Source: Citromicrobium sp. | Lineage (GTDB): Bacteria > Pseudomonadota > Alphaproteobacteria > Sphingomonadales > Sphingomonadaceae | Reading direction: 5' to 3' | Assembly (NCBI GenBank): GCA_002712945.1 | Contig: PAVA01000001.1 | Span: 1-13,543, forward strand | Length of the DNA stretch: 13,543 bases | In this document: positions 9,006-13,543 of the stretch, piece after piece | Numbering within the stretch: the first letter of the stretch is position 1 | Layout: every line of letters begins with the position of its first letter | Made by a program: the position numbers and the translations under genes | Notes under the pieces: generated by a model | Told to the model about the DNA's origin: nothing | What the model saw: the letters and a program-made list of their open reading frames with translations, nothing else | The model's database searches: none

Positions 9006-9028
9006 GGGGTGTATCCCCTTCGCATACG
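9006..9028. repeat. IS1595 terminal inverted repeat, left
   Basis: The first 23 bases match the inverted right end (11295-11317) at 21 positions: 15 identical bases, a two-base mismatch (CG against GC), then CATACG. The first 13 bases, GGGGTGTATCCCC, are themselves a small palindrome with GGGG and CCCC arms. Confidence 0.93.
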
Positions 9029-9088
9029 GAGTTTCGCGTAGCCCATTGATTCCCTGACTGACGCGGCATAGCTTCCGCACTCCTAATC

Positions 9089-9096
9089 GGGGGGGG
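9089..9096 (+). promoter_or_regulatory. Eight-G tract at the ribosome binding site of the cargo gene
   Basis: A homopolymer of eight G ends three bases before the ATG at 9100 and occupies the place of a Shine-Dalgarno sequence. Slippage in such tracts can change the spacing to the start codon and so the level of translation. No experimental support is visible here. Confidence 0.45.
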
Positions 9097-9099
9097 TGT

Positions 9100-9984
9100 A
9101 TGGATCAGGCTCGAGCTAGCTTGTATTTCGATATTGCGCAGGGCCAGCTTGCTGATCTTGAAGTGGTCGCGAGAACCTCGATTGCTTGGGCAGCGCTAGT
9201 AAAGGAAGTCGCATTCGTTTTGGACCCATCGGCAGAGGTCCAAGTTCAATTCGTTACGAGCACGCCTGGCAGCGCTTTCGTCAACAACCTGACAACAGCA
9301 GTAGCCAAAGCCGCGAAGGAAAATCCGCTCATTGCGGGGCCGCTTATTGCGATAGCGACGACATTCGCGCTCGCTATCCCTGTGCACCTCGCAGACGACG
9401 CTGCGAAGGATGTTCTGGCGAAAGTTGGTCATGTGCATACCGATGAAATCAGCGATGAGAGTGCCCGCAAAATCGCTGAAGAAGTCGTAAAGCTTGAACG
9501 CAACGGCATCGCTCGAGAGCAGCGCAGGGAGCTATACAGGCAGCCGGAGCGAGATGAGAAAATAGTCGGATTTGGGATCGGGCGGACCTTCGATGTGCGG
9601 CCGGAAATTGTTGTCCCGCGATCCGATTTTCGAGACAGGTTCGGGGCCGGAGAGGTGGTCCAGACCAGCTCCGAAATCCGGTATGATATCCAAGAGCGCT
9701 ACCCAGTGGAAATTCTGCGATCGTCCAGCCAAGCGAAAGAAGCGATGTGGAAGTTCGATTCAGACAGTGGCGAGTTCAGCGCCAAAATGAAGGATAGGGC
9801 ATTTCTCGACGCTCTCCGATCCGGCCACACCGGCTTAGAGATCGGCGAAGGTGTCGAGATAAAGATTGACCTCAAAACGAAGCTAGAGCGCCGCGATGGG
9901 GTTTGGACAATCGTGGAACGGACTGTTGAGCGGGTTCACACGCCGAAGTCTCGACAATCGGAGCTACAGTTCGCGCACGACTAA
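9100..9984 (+). CDS. Unknown 294-residue protein, IS cargo, one probable membrane segment
   Basis: I do not recognise this family. Residues 18-60 look like a folded N-terminal domain with alternating strands (for example E46-V-Q-V-Q-F-V). A hydrophobic segment at about 76-96 could cross the membrane once. It is followed by a charged helical stretch (about 99-150, E-E-V-V-K-L-E-R) and a C-terminal region rich in charged strands (about 153-280). There is no signal peptide and no catalytic motif I can name. The ATG follows a run of eight G (9089-9096), which may serve as the ribosome binding site. The gene begins 94 bp inside the left end of the IS, so it travels with the element. It overlaps the convergent 68-residue gene by 21 bases. 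The lack of stops over 885 bases and the sensible protein composition argue that it is real. Confidence 0.75.
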   Translation: MDQARASLYFDIAQGQLADLEVVARTSIAWAALVKEVAFVLDPSAEVQVQFVTSTPGSAFVNNLTTAVAKAAKENPLIAGPLIAIATTFALAIPVHLADDAAKDVLAKVGHVHTDEISDESARKIAEEVVKLERNGIAREQRRELYRQPERDEKIVGFGIGRTFDVRPEIVVPRSDFRDRFGAGEVVQTSSEIRYDIQERYPVEILRSSSQAKEAMWKFDSDSGEFSAKMKDRAFLDALRSGHTGLEIGEGVEIKIDLKTKLERRDGVWTIVERTVERVHTPKSRQSELQFAHD

Positions 9985-10170
9985 AAACACGAAGCGACCC
10001 AACAGCGCAACGAAGGCTGCGGCCCCGACTAGTATGCCAAGGTGTGCATCGATGGCGAGCAAACCAGTTAGCAGGATGAGCGTGCAGAGTCCGGCCAAAA
10101 AGACCTTTCCCCATCCACCTTTCTGATTCGCGCTCATCACGCTGCGAGTTGGCATAAAGCTGCTCATCAT
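9964..10170 (-). CDS. Small two-helix membrane protein, IS cargo
   Basis: The 68-residue frame encodes a hydrophilic N-terminus with a basic G-G-W-G-K stretch, followed by two hydrophobic segments at about residues 22-40 and 44-66, separated by an aspartate and histidine turn (I-D-A-H). This is the layout of a small helical-hairpin inner-membrane protein. Three in-frame ATG codons are possible: 10168-10170, 10165-10167 and 10135-10137. The last would give M-S-A-N-Q-K and 57 residues. Only a weak GGATAG precedes the first. It is convergent with, and overlaps, the 294-residue cargo gene at their 3' ends. I do not recognise a family, and a short hydrophobic frame can arise by chance, so confidence is moderate. 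Confidence 0.5.
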   Translation of the reverse strand: MMSSFMPTRSVMSANQKGGWGKVFLAGLCTLILLTGLLAIDAHLGILVGAAAFVALLGRFVFLVVREL

Positions 10171-10202
10171 GCTATTCTATCCAGCATAAACATATAGCAT
10201 GA
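10167..10202. promoter_or_regulatory. Inverted repeat between divergent small cargo genes (possible operator)
   Basis: TCATGCTAT (10167-10175) is repeated in inverted orientation as ATAGCATGA (10194-10202), nine of nine bases, with 18 bases between. It sits at the start of the 68-residue minus-strand gene and 60 bases upstream of the 57-residue plus-strand gene. An extra GCAT within the spacer adds partial symmetry. It may be an operator or promoter element of the divergent pair. No binding protein is known. Confidence 0.35.
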
Positions 10203-10262
10203 ACGACAGCTTTCACCAAACGCGAGTCATTTCAAGAACTTGATTCAAAAGGAAGAATCTGG

Positions 10263-10436
10263 ATGGCGAGGCTAACACTGGCACAGGCACAGGCCGAAGG
10301 TCGCCTTGACGAATTCATCGCCGAACACAAAGGCGAAACCGGCGACCAATTGGAGCTTGAGCGGGTTATCCGTTCAATGGCCGGAACGTCGAAAGAAGTT
10401 CCGGAAGCATCGTCTCCGGACGATTGCGACGATTGA
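10263..10436 (+). CDS. Small acidic 57-residue protein next to the transposase
   Basis: An ATG preceded by AAAAGGAAGAATCTGG opens a 57-codon frame. The protein starts M-A-R-L-T-L-A-Q-A-Q-A-E, continues as a predicted charged helix through R-L-D-E-F-I-A-E-H-K, and ends in an acidic S-P-D-D-C-D-D tail. The good ribosome binding site and biased composition suggest a real gene. Its last 71 bases overlap the 3' end of the transposase gene on the opposite strand, so each transcript is antisense to the other at the end. I recognise no functional family. It may be a component often found beside IS1595 transposases or simply cargo. Confidence is limited by the short length. Confidence 0.5.
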   Translation: MARLTLAQAQAEGRLDEFIAEHKGETGDQLELERVIRSMAGTSKEVPEASSPDDCDD

Positions 10437-11268
10437 AGCGATATTCGAATTCCTTGACGTAGCTGTTCAGGTGCTTCGCGCTCACGCTGGTGTGAGTGCC
10501 ATTGATCGAGCATTTCAGGTGCCGCCAGAAATTCTCGATCCCGTTGACCGTGACCGTCTCGGCAAGGCGGTAATCGTAATAGGCGTATTCCTCGGCACCG
10601 TGGTTCACGCGAGCATGGCGGTAGCCGATATTCGACAGGCTGGCGTAGCTACGAAGCTCGTCAGTATGGACGTTGCCGCCGATCCGGACGTTGGCGGTCA
10701 CAAACGGCTCTAACGTGGCGCGGCGCTGGTTCGGGACCACTTGGGCCACCAGATCGCCACCGCGTTCCAGAGCGCCAACCACGACCGTCTTGGCGGCGCT
10801 GCCGCGATTGTGAGTGCCGCGCTTCACGCCGCCCATGAGAGTTTCGTCGATTTCAACGTTCGTGCCTTCGCCGCCAATCGGCTTGTCACCGTCAACGTCC
10901 GCCATGTGTTCGCGGATCAGCTTCGCCATGCGCCAAGCAGTCTTGTAGGTGACGCCAAGCTGGCGCTCCAATTCCTTGCCGCTCACGCCGTGCCGGGTGA
11001 CGGTGAAAAGGTGGATGGCATAGAACCAGAGTTGCAGCGGGGTCCGCGTCTTTTCGAAGGGAGTGCCCACGGTAGGGTGCAGGTGGTGACCGCACCACTG
11101 GCAGGAATAGGCGCGCTCGGCCTTGATCCGGAACCACTTACTTTCGCGCTCGCACTTGGGGCACTCGAAGCCCTGACCGAAGCGAACTTTAAACAGGTGA
11201 TTGAGGCAGGTTTCGTCGTCAGGAAAGAGACGGAAGAAGGCGGCGGTCGTGAGGGGCTTCGTTTTCAT
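10366..11268 (-). CDS. IS1595-family transposase
   Basis: The 300-residue DDE-type transposase moves the 9006-11317 element. An N-terminal zinc ribbon has C36-P-K-C39 and C56-Q-W-C59. A helix-turn-helix-like segment lies at about 97-120. The catalytic region (the ISXO2-like/DDE_Tnp_IS1595 fold) shows V-E-I-D-E-T (138-143), H-T-D-E-L-R-S-Y (201-208) and the V-N-G-I-E-N-F-W-R-H-L-K block (241-252), followed by H-L-N-S-Y-V-K-E-F-E-Y-R-F-N-R-R (266-281). Length and motifs are normal for the family, with no frameshift. The ATG at 11266-11268 lies 49 bases inside the right end, and GGGG just precedes it. A TATACAAT sequence close upstream could serve as a -10 element. Confidence 0.95.
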   Translation of the reverse strand: MKTKPLTTAAFFRLFPDDETCLNHLFKVRFGQGFECPKCERESKWFRIKAERAYSCQWCGHHLHPTVGTPFEKTRTPLQLWFYAIHLFTVTRHGVSGKELERQLGVTYKTAWRMAKLIREHMADVDGDKPIGGEGTNVEIDETLMGGVKRGTHNRGSAAKTVVVGALERGGDLVAQVVPNQRRATLEPFVTANVRIGGNVHTDELRSYASLSNIGYRHARVNHGAEEYAYYDYRLAETVTVNGIENFWRHLKCSINGTHTSVSAKHLNSYVKEFEYRFNRRNRPETMLPELLSTFRPLNG

Positions 11269-11294
11269 ACCCCATTGTATAGCTCAATCCGTTA

Positions 11295-11317
11295 CGTATG
11301 GCAAGGGGATACACCCC
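11295..11317. repeat. IS1595 terminal inverted repeat, right
   Basis: Read on the minus strand this end is GGGGTGTATCCCCTT followed by GC and CATACG, matching the left end at 21 of 23 bases. It adjoins the right copy of the target duplication. Confidence 0.93.
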
Positions 11318-11325
11318 CTACCATC
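11318..11325. repeat. Target-site duplication, right copy
   Basis: CTACCATC is identical to the copy at 8998-9005. In the mod frame it encodes part of the D-G-S junction, which reads E-D-G-S-I-W-V once the element is removed. Confidence 0.95.
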
Positions 11326-11737
11326 TTCGGCGAGCAGCTCGCGCAGCAACACCAGCCTAGGATAGATCATCGCCAACCATTTTGCGTGTTCGAGATTATC
11401 ATCGTATTCTTCGAACGCACTTTGGGTGTTGTAGGGCGGGTCGATGTAGATGCATTTTACTCGCCCCGCATAGAACGGAAGCAATGCCTTCAAGGCGTCG
11501 AGATTGTCGCCCTGTATGAGCATATTGGCGGGGTCACCATTGCCCCCGTCAAGCTCCGGCACCGCTTCCAGCATTCGGTAAGGCACCTTTGCCGCGGCGA
11601 CGATGTCTTCGCTGCGGCTCATCCAGTCGAGTATCGGCAAAATCCACCCCTTGTCTTGAGGGCGGTCAATAGCGCGTGGGACCGCCATTCGCCAGTAATG
11701 CCTCGTTATTTTCAACGTACACGCGACAGGTTGCCCG

Positions 11738-11764
11738 CCGGTCAGACCGAGAGAGTCCGACCGG
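11738..11764 (-). other. Hairpin in the gap upstream of mod
   Basis: On the minus strand a 10-bp stem with one G-U pair (CCGGTC-G-GAC and its partner) encloses a 7-base loop. It lies between the exonuclease stop and the mod start. There is no following T tract, so it is not a standard intrinsic terminator; it could act as an attenuator, protect mRNA ends or be incidental. Confidence 0.35.
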
Positions 11765-11780
11765 CAGCCAGTCTTCGCGC

Positions 11781-12590
11781 CTAAGCGGCGAGATCGAATT
11801 CCGCCGCCATCTCCTCGGCCATCCGCATGCGCAACTCAGCGAGCGGTTCGGCAATGCGGGTTTCATCGCCGGTTCGGCGCAGGAACCAGTCGGCGAGGTT
11901 ATAGATCGCGGCAGGCATATCATAGATCGCGGCAGGCATATCGATGCTGATCCGGCCTTGAACACGCAGCCAAGCCAATGTCACCATGGCCGTGAGCACG
12001 ACATCGCAGCTGACGTGACGGCGCACGTCGATCCATTCTTCCGCGGTCCGCGGCAGTTCGACCTCCGTTTTGCCCACGAACAGTTCGCGCGGCATTCCCA
12101 TCCGCAATCCGATTTCGGATAGATGCGCCCAGTCCCGCCCCTGGCCTTTCAGCTCAAGGGCAAGGTCCATGTGCGGCCTCATTTCTCCGTAACGCACGCG
12201 CTGGTTTGAGCGAAGCTGGTCCGGCATGAGCAGACCATGCTCCATGGCGCATAGTGTCAGCAGCGGCAGTTCCGCGGCGAGACCACCGTAAGTCACAACC
12301 CGGTGATCCGGGCGATATCGGATGTGGTCGAGCAGACCTTCGACGACAGCCTGCTCATCGCCGTATTCCCTTTCCGTCCACGCGGTCAGGCCTTCGATAC
12401 CCATCGTGCGATCATCGTTGACGACGAGGTCAAGCGCCGCAGCAGCGAAGATCCGTTTGCATGCTTGGTTGTGGCGCTTGCGACCTTGCCGCTCCAGCTT
12501 CGCCACCCCCGCCGCATCGATGGCGCGGTAATCTTCGTGCAGATACTCGTCCCACGCGGACTCGGTATCGATGAACGTCAATTTCAGCAT
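11781..12590 (-). CDS. PolB-like 3'-5' exonuclease (DEDD, RNase H fold)
   Basis: The 269-residue protein resembles the predicted PolB-like 3'-5' exonuclease family. Exo motif I is F-I-D-T-E (6-10), with D8 and E10 as metal ligands. The second strand-loop is V-V-T-Y-G-G (98-103), which aligns with the usual T-Y-N-G segment but lacks an obvious aspartate in the normal position. A H-M-D-L-A-L-E-L block (140-147) matches the family's H-x-D-L motif. Motif III is H192-V-S-C-D196, an H-x3-D arrangement. The start is well supported by AAGAAGGA eight bases before the ATG at 12588-12590; an upstream start at 12623 has no such support. A perfect 21-bp duplication adds a second D-M-P-A-A-I-Y (217-230). 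It precedes mod on the same strand. With the partly altered second motif, enzymatic activity is uncertain. Confidence 0.7.
   Translation of the reverse strand: MLKLTFIDTESAWDEYLHEDYRAIDAAGVAKLERQGRKRHNQACKRIFAAAALDLVVNDDRTMGIEGLTAWTEREYGDEQAVVEGLLDHIRYRPDHRVVTYGGLAAELPLLTLCAMEHGLLMPDQLRSNQRVRYGEMRPHMDLALELKGQGRDWAHLSEIGLRMGMPRELFVGKTEVELPRTAEEWIDVRRHVSCDVVLTAMVTLAWLRVQGRISIDMPAAIYDMPAAIYNLADWFLRRTGDETRIAEPLAELRMRMAEEMAAEFDLAA
11901..11942. repeat. Perfect 21-bp tandem duplication in the exonuclease gene
   Basis: The 21-base unit at 11901-11921 is repeated exactly at 11922-11942. It is a multiple of three, so the frame is kept and the peptide D-M-P-A-A-I-Y appears twice. Identity of the copies suggests a recent slippage event or a length-variable site. 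Confidence 0.95.
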
Positions 12591-12608
12591 CGTAATTTTC
12601 CTTCTTCT

Positions 12609-12625
12609 GGTTGGACCCGCCAACC
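12609..12625 (-). other. Short hairpin before the exonuclease ribosome binding site
   Basis: GGTTGG and CCAACC form a perfect 6-bp stem with a 5-base loop in the 51-bp gap between the 194-residue gene and the exonuclease gene. It lies a few bases upstream of the exonuclease ribosome binding site. It has no T tract; it may be incidental. Confidence 0.3.
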
Positions 12626-12641
12626 GCCCTCCTTCCAGTGC

Positions 12642-13226
12642 TTAAAACCCGACGGGCCGCGCCCGTTCGATCGCTCTCCACGCTTGCCAAGCCGCGCTGA
12701 GCGAGTTCCGCTCATGCCGGGAAGAGTGCGCCCACATGAAGGCCGCCCACAGGCATTGCGCTTCATCCGGCGCCTTGCGCGACCGCGACAGAATGTTCGA
12801 ACCGGGACCTGCGCGCTCAATCTGATAAGCCGCAGCGATCTCTTCCAGCACGCCGTTCGCGCACTCCAGCGGCATGATGTCGAGATCCGCGCGTTCCCGT
12901 TGCAGTAGTTGCAGGTCGGCCGGCGGAAGCGGCCCGCCGCTGGCGAACGCATGGCGCAGGTAATGCTGCGGCGTGCGCGAAGCGCGTGCGATCAGCGTTG
13001 CGCCGTCCGGAATGCGTTTGGTGATACCGGCAAGGATTTCCGCGCGCGTCGCCAATCTGTCGAAGGCGCGATGGTCGATGGAGAACCGCGCTACCGATTC
13101 CGAGCAGCGGGTGACGGTGAAGATGGCGGTCGATCGGATCGCCGATCGTGTCGCGAATTCATTGCGGTCGCGGATGATCGCGAGCGAGCATACGGTTTGC
13201 GGATGTCGCCTCGAAATATCTGCCAT
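12642..13226 (-). CDS. Unknown 194-residue protein
   Basis: I do not recognise this family. The chosen ATG (13224-13226) is preceded by AAGGGA at seven bases, and gives M-A-D-I-S-R-R-H. The frame is open further upstream but that stretch crosses a terminator hairpin and looks non-coding. The N-terminal half contains alternating strands (C-S-L-A-I-I and A-I-F-T-V-T). The middle is helical and arginine-rich. A tryptophan-rich C-terminal segment (C-L-W-A-A-F-M-W-A-H) is followed by A-A-W-Q-A-W-R-A. There is no signal peptide or membrane segment. It lies 51 bp upstream of the exonuclease gene on the same strand, so the two may be co-transcribed. Base composition and lack of stops support a real gene. 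Confidence 0.65.
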   Translation of the reverse strand: MADISRRHPQTVCSLAIIRDRNEFATRSAIRSTAIFTVTRCSESVARFSIDHRAFDRLATRAEILAGITKRIPDGATLIARASRTPQHYLRHAFASGGPLPPADLQLLQRERADLDIMPLECANGVLEEIAAAYQIERAGPGSNILSRSRKAPDEAQCLWAAFMWAHSSRHERNSLSAAWQAWRAIERARPVGF

Positions 13227-13252
13227 GGGAGAGTCCCTTGCTGTAGGACGAG

Positions 13253-13288
13253 AAAGGGCGGCGCTCCCTGCTGGAAGCGCCGCCCTTT
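13253..13288 (-). terminator. Intrinsic terminator between the edge gene and the 194-residue gene
   Basis: A perfect 13-bp inverted repeat (AAAGGGCGGCGCT at 13253-13265 and its complement at 13276-13288) encloses a 10-base loop. On the minus strand the stem runs into TTTCTC. It follows the stop of the edge gene by about 20 bases and lies upstream of the 194-residue gene, so that gene probably needs its own promoter or readthrough. Confidence 0.8.
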
Positions 13289-13309
13289 GTGTCTGGTGGG
13301 TGAAAGCGG

Positions 13310-13543
13310 TCAGGCCGCGGCTTTTTCGACCTCGACTGCGGTGCCGTCTGCATGGAATGCGAAGGTGGTCGCCTCCCATACGCCGCTTTCTAGCACTTCA
13401 TCCAGATTGTCGGCAGTGACCTTGATCCGGATGGCGGCTTTGGAATGCGCCATCTGCTTTGTAGCCTTCTTCTGCACCGGCATTTCGCGTAGCACCCCGC
13501 GCTCGTCAGCCGCGAATTGGCGGGTGCCGTCGTCAGTCACCAG
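13310..13543 (-). CDS. Unknown protein, C-terminal part (runs off the window edge)
   Basis: The minus-strand frame is open to the last base, so the true start probably lies outside the window. About 78 codons are visible. The end of the protein has alternating strand and charged segments (A-A-I-R-I-K-V-T-A-D-N-L, then T-T-F-A-F-H-A-D-G-T-A-V-E-V) and finishes E-K-A-A-A. An internal ATG at M-A-H-S-K-A-A could instead start a 47-residue protein. No family recognised. A strong terminator follows the stop. Confidence 0.55.
   Translation of the reverse strand: MVTDDGTRQFAADERGVLREMPVQKKATKQMAHSKAAIRIKVTADNLDEVLESGVWEATTFAFHADGTAVEVEKAAA

Larger units (their letters stand above)
7776..9080 (-). 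pseudogene. mod: Type III methyltransferase Mod, C-terminal fragment (3' part of split gene)
   Basis: This is the downstream piece of a beta-class adenine methyltransferase interrupted by the IS at 9006. True Mod sequence starts at D-G-S-I-W-V-S-I-D-D-N-E-G-H-Y (residue 26 of this frame). It contains the target recognition region and the cofactor-binding motif F-L-G-S-G-T-T (251-257), but not the catalytic DPPY, which is on the 5' fragment. The frame extends about 25 codons back into the IS to a GTG at 9078-9080, so a shortened protein could be made from a promoter in the element, although it should not be catalytic alone. The recognition region (about 8560-8860) is visibly poorer in G+C (lines near 42-45%) than the helicase gene (about 62% in a sampled line), as expected for a swapped specificity module. 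Its stop overlaps the res start. Confidence 0.9.
9006..11317. mobile_element. IS1595-family insertion sequence with passenger genes, inserted in mod
   Basis: The 2312-bp element begins and ends with GGGGTGTATCCCCTT in inverted orientation and is bounded by the 8-bp duplication CTACCATC. It encodes an IS1595-type transposase on the minus strand (10366-11268). The other half holds genes not known to serve transposition: a 294-residue protein (9100-9984), a 68-residue membrane protein (9964-10170, minus) and a 57-residue protein (10263-10436). Simple members of this family are usually about 1 kb or less, so more than half of this element is extra. IS derivatives carrying passenger genes are known in this family. 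Perfect duplications and an open transposase frame suggest a recent insertion. Confidence 0.93.
11284..11622 (-). pseudogene. mod: Type III methyltransferase Mod, N-terminal fragment (5' part of split gene)
   Basis: This is the upstream piece of the interrupted Mod. The start M-S-R-S-E-D-I-V-A-A-A-K is typical of this subfamily, so the ATG at 11620-11622 is preferred over upstream starts that stay open to 11715. It contains N-M-L-I-Q-G-D-N-L-D-A-L (33-44) and the catalytic D-P-P-Y (61-64). True sequence ends at L-A-E-D-G (97-101). The frame then runs about ten codons into the IS and stops at 11284. Joined to the 3' fragment with the element removed, the coding length is 1527 bases (508 residues), exactly in frame. 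The fragment lacks the target recognition region and F-x-G-x-G motif and cannot be an active enzyme by itself. It lies 158 bp downstream of the exonuclease gene. Confidence 0.92.

Noticed and set aside
9964..10436. Toxin-antitoxin pair made of the 68- and 57-residue proteins
   Set aside because: The genes are divergent rather than in an operon, neither matches a known family, and the second overlaps the transposase. Not enough to claim it.
10741..11784. 347-codon plus-strand open frame
   Set aside because: It is antisense to the clear IS1595 transposase and the 5' mod fragment, and it crosses the IS end. The encoded sequence has no recognisable domain.
12303..12908. 201-codon plus-strand open frame
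   Set aside because: It spans two real minus-strand genes and their spacer, with no start signal or domain.
1..13543. tRNA, rRNA, CRISPR array or replication origin
   Set aside because: No regularly spaced repeats, cloverleaf or iteron pattern could be seen. Some may be missed without a covariance search.

Overview
The window is GC-rich accessory DNA from an alphaproteobacterium, most likely a sphingomonad or erythrobacter relative. I infer this from the codon choice and from an NDUFS4-type respiratory complex I protein, which is characteristic of Alphaproteobacteria. No database search was possible, so family names rest on motifs read by eye.

Left part (1-4065), stress and transport. A small heat-shock protein (Hsp20) is followed by a strong intrinsic terminator. 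A short NDUFS4-like gene lies on the minus strand. Divergent from it are an SLC13-type permease, whose reading frame is broken by a one-base shift, and a KefB-type cation:proton antiporter that lacks the usual C-terminal NAD-binding domain. The set resembles horizontally spread stress-tolerance islands that combine hsp20 and kefB, but it is not the canonical locus.

Middle and right part (4163-13543), DNA modification and restriction, all minus strand apart from mobile-element cargo. Read in the direction of transcription (right to left) it holds: an incomplete gene at the window edge; an unknown 194-residue protein; a PolB-like 3'-5' exonuclease; a type III restriction-modification pair, mod and res, joined by an ATGA overlap; and an adenine methyltransferase with two N-terminal helix-turn-helix domains.

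The main event is a 2312-bp IS1595-family element (9006-11317) inserted inside mod. Its ends carry matching 23-bp inverted repeats (21 of 23 identical) and it is flanked by a perfect 8-bp target duplication, CTACCATC. Removing the element and one duplication copy restores an in-frame 508-residue Mod. The insertion leaves the DPPY catalytic motif on one side and the FLGSGTT cofactor motif on the other, while res stays open and intact-looking. Besides its transposase, the element carries genes not obviously needed for transposition: a 294-residue protein of unknown function with one probable membrane segment, a 68-residue two-helix membrane protein, and a 57-residue acidic protein. This cargo-bearing IS is the least explained part of the window.
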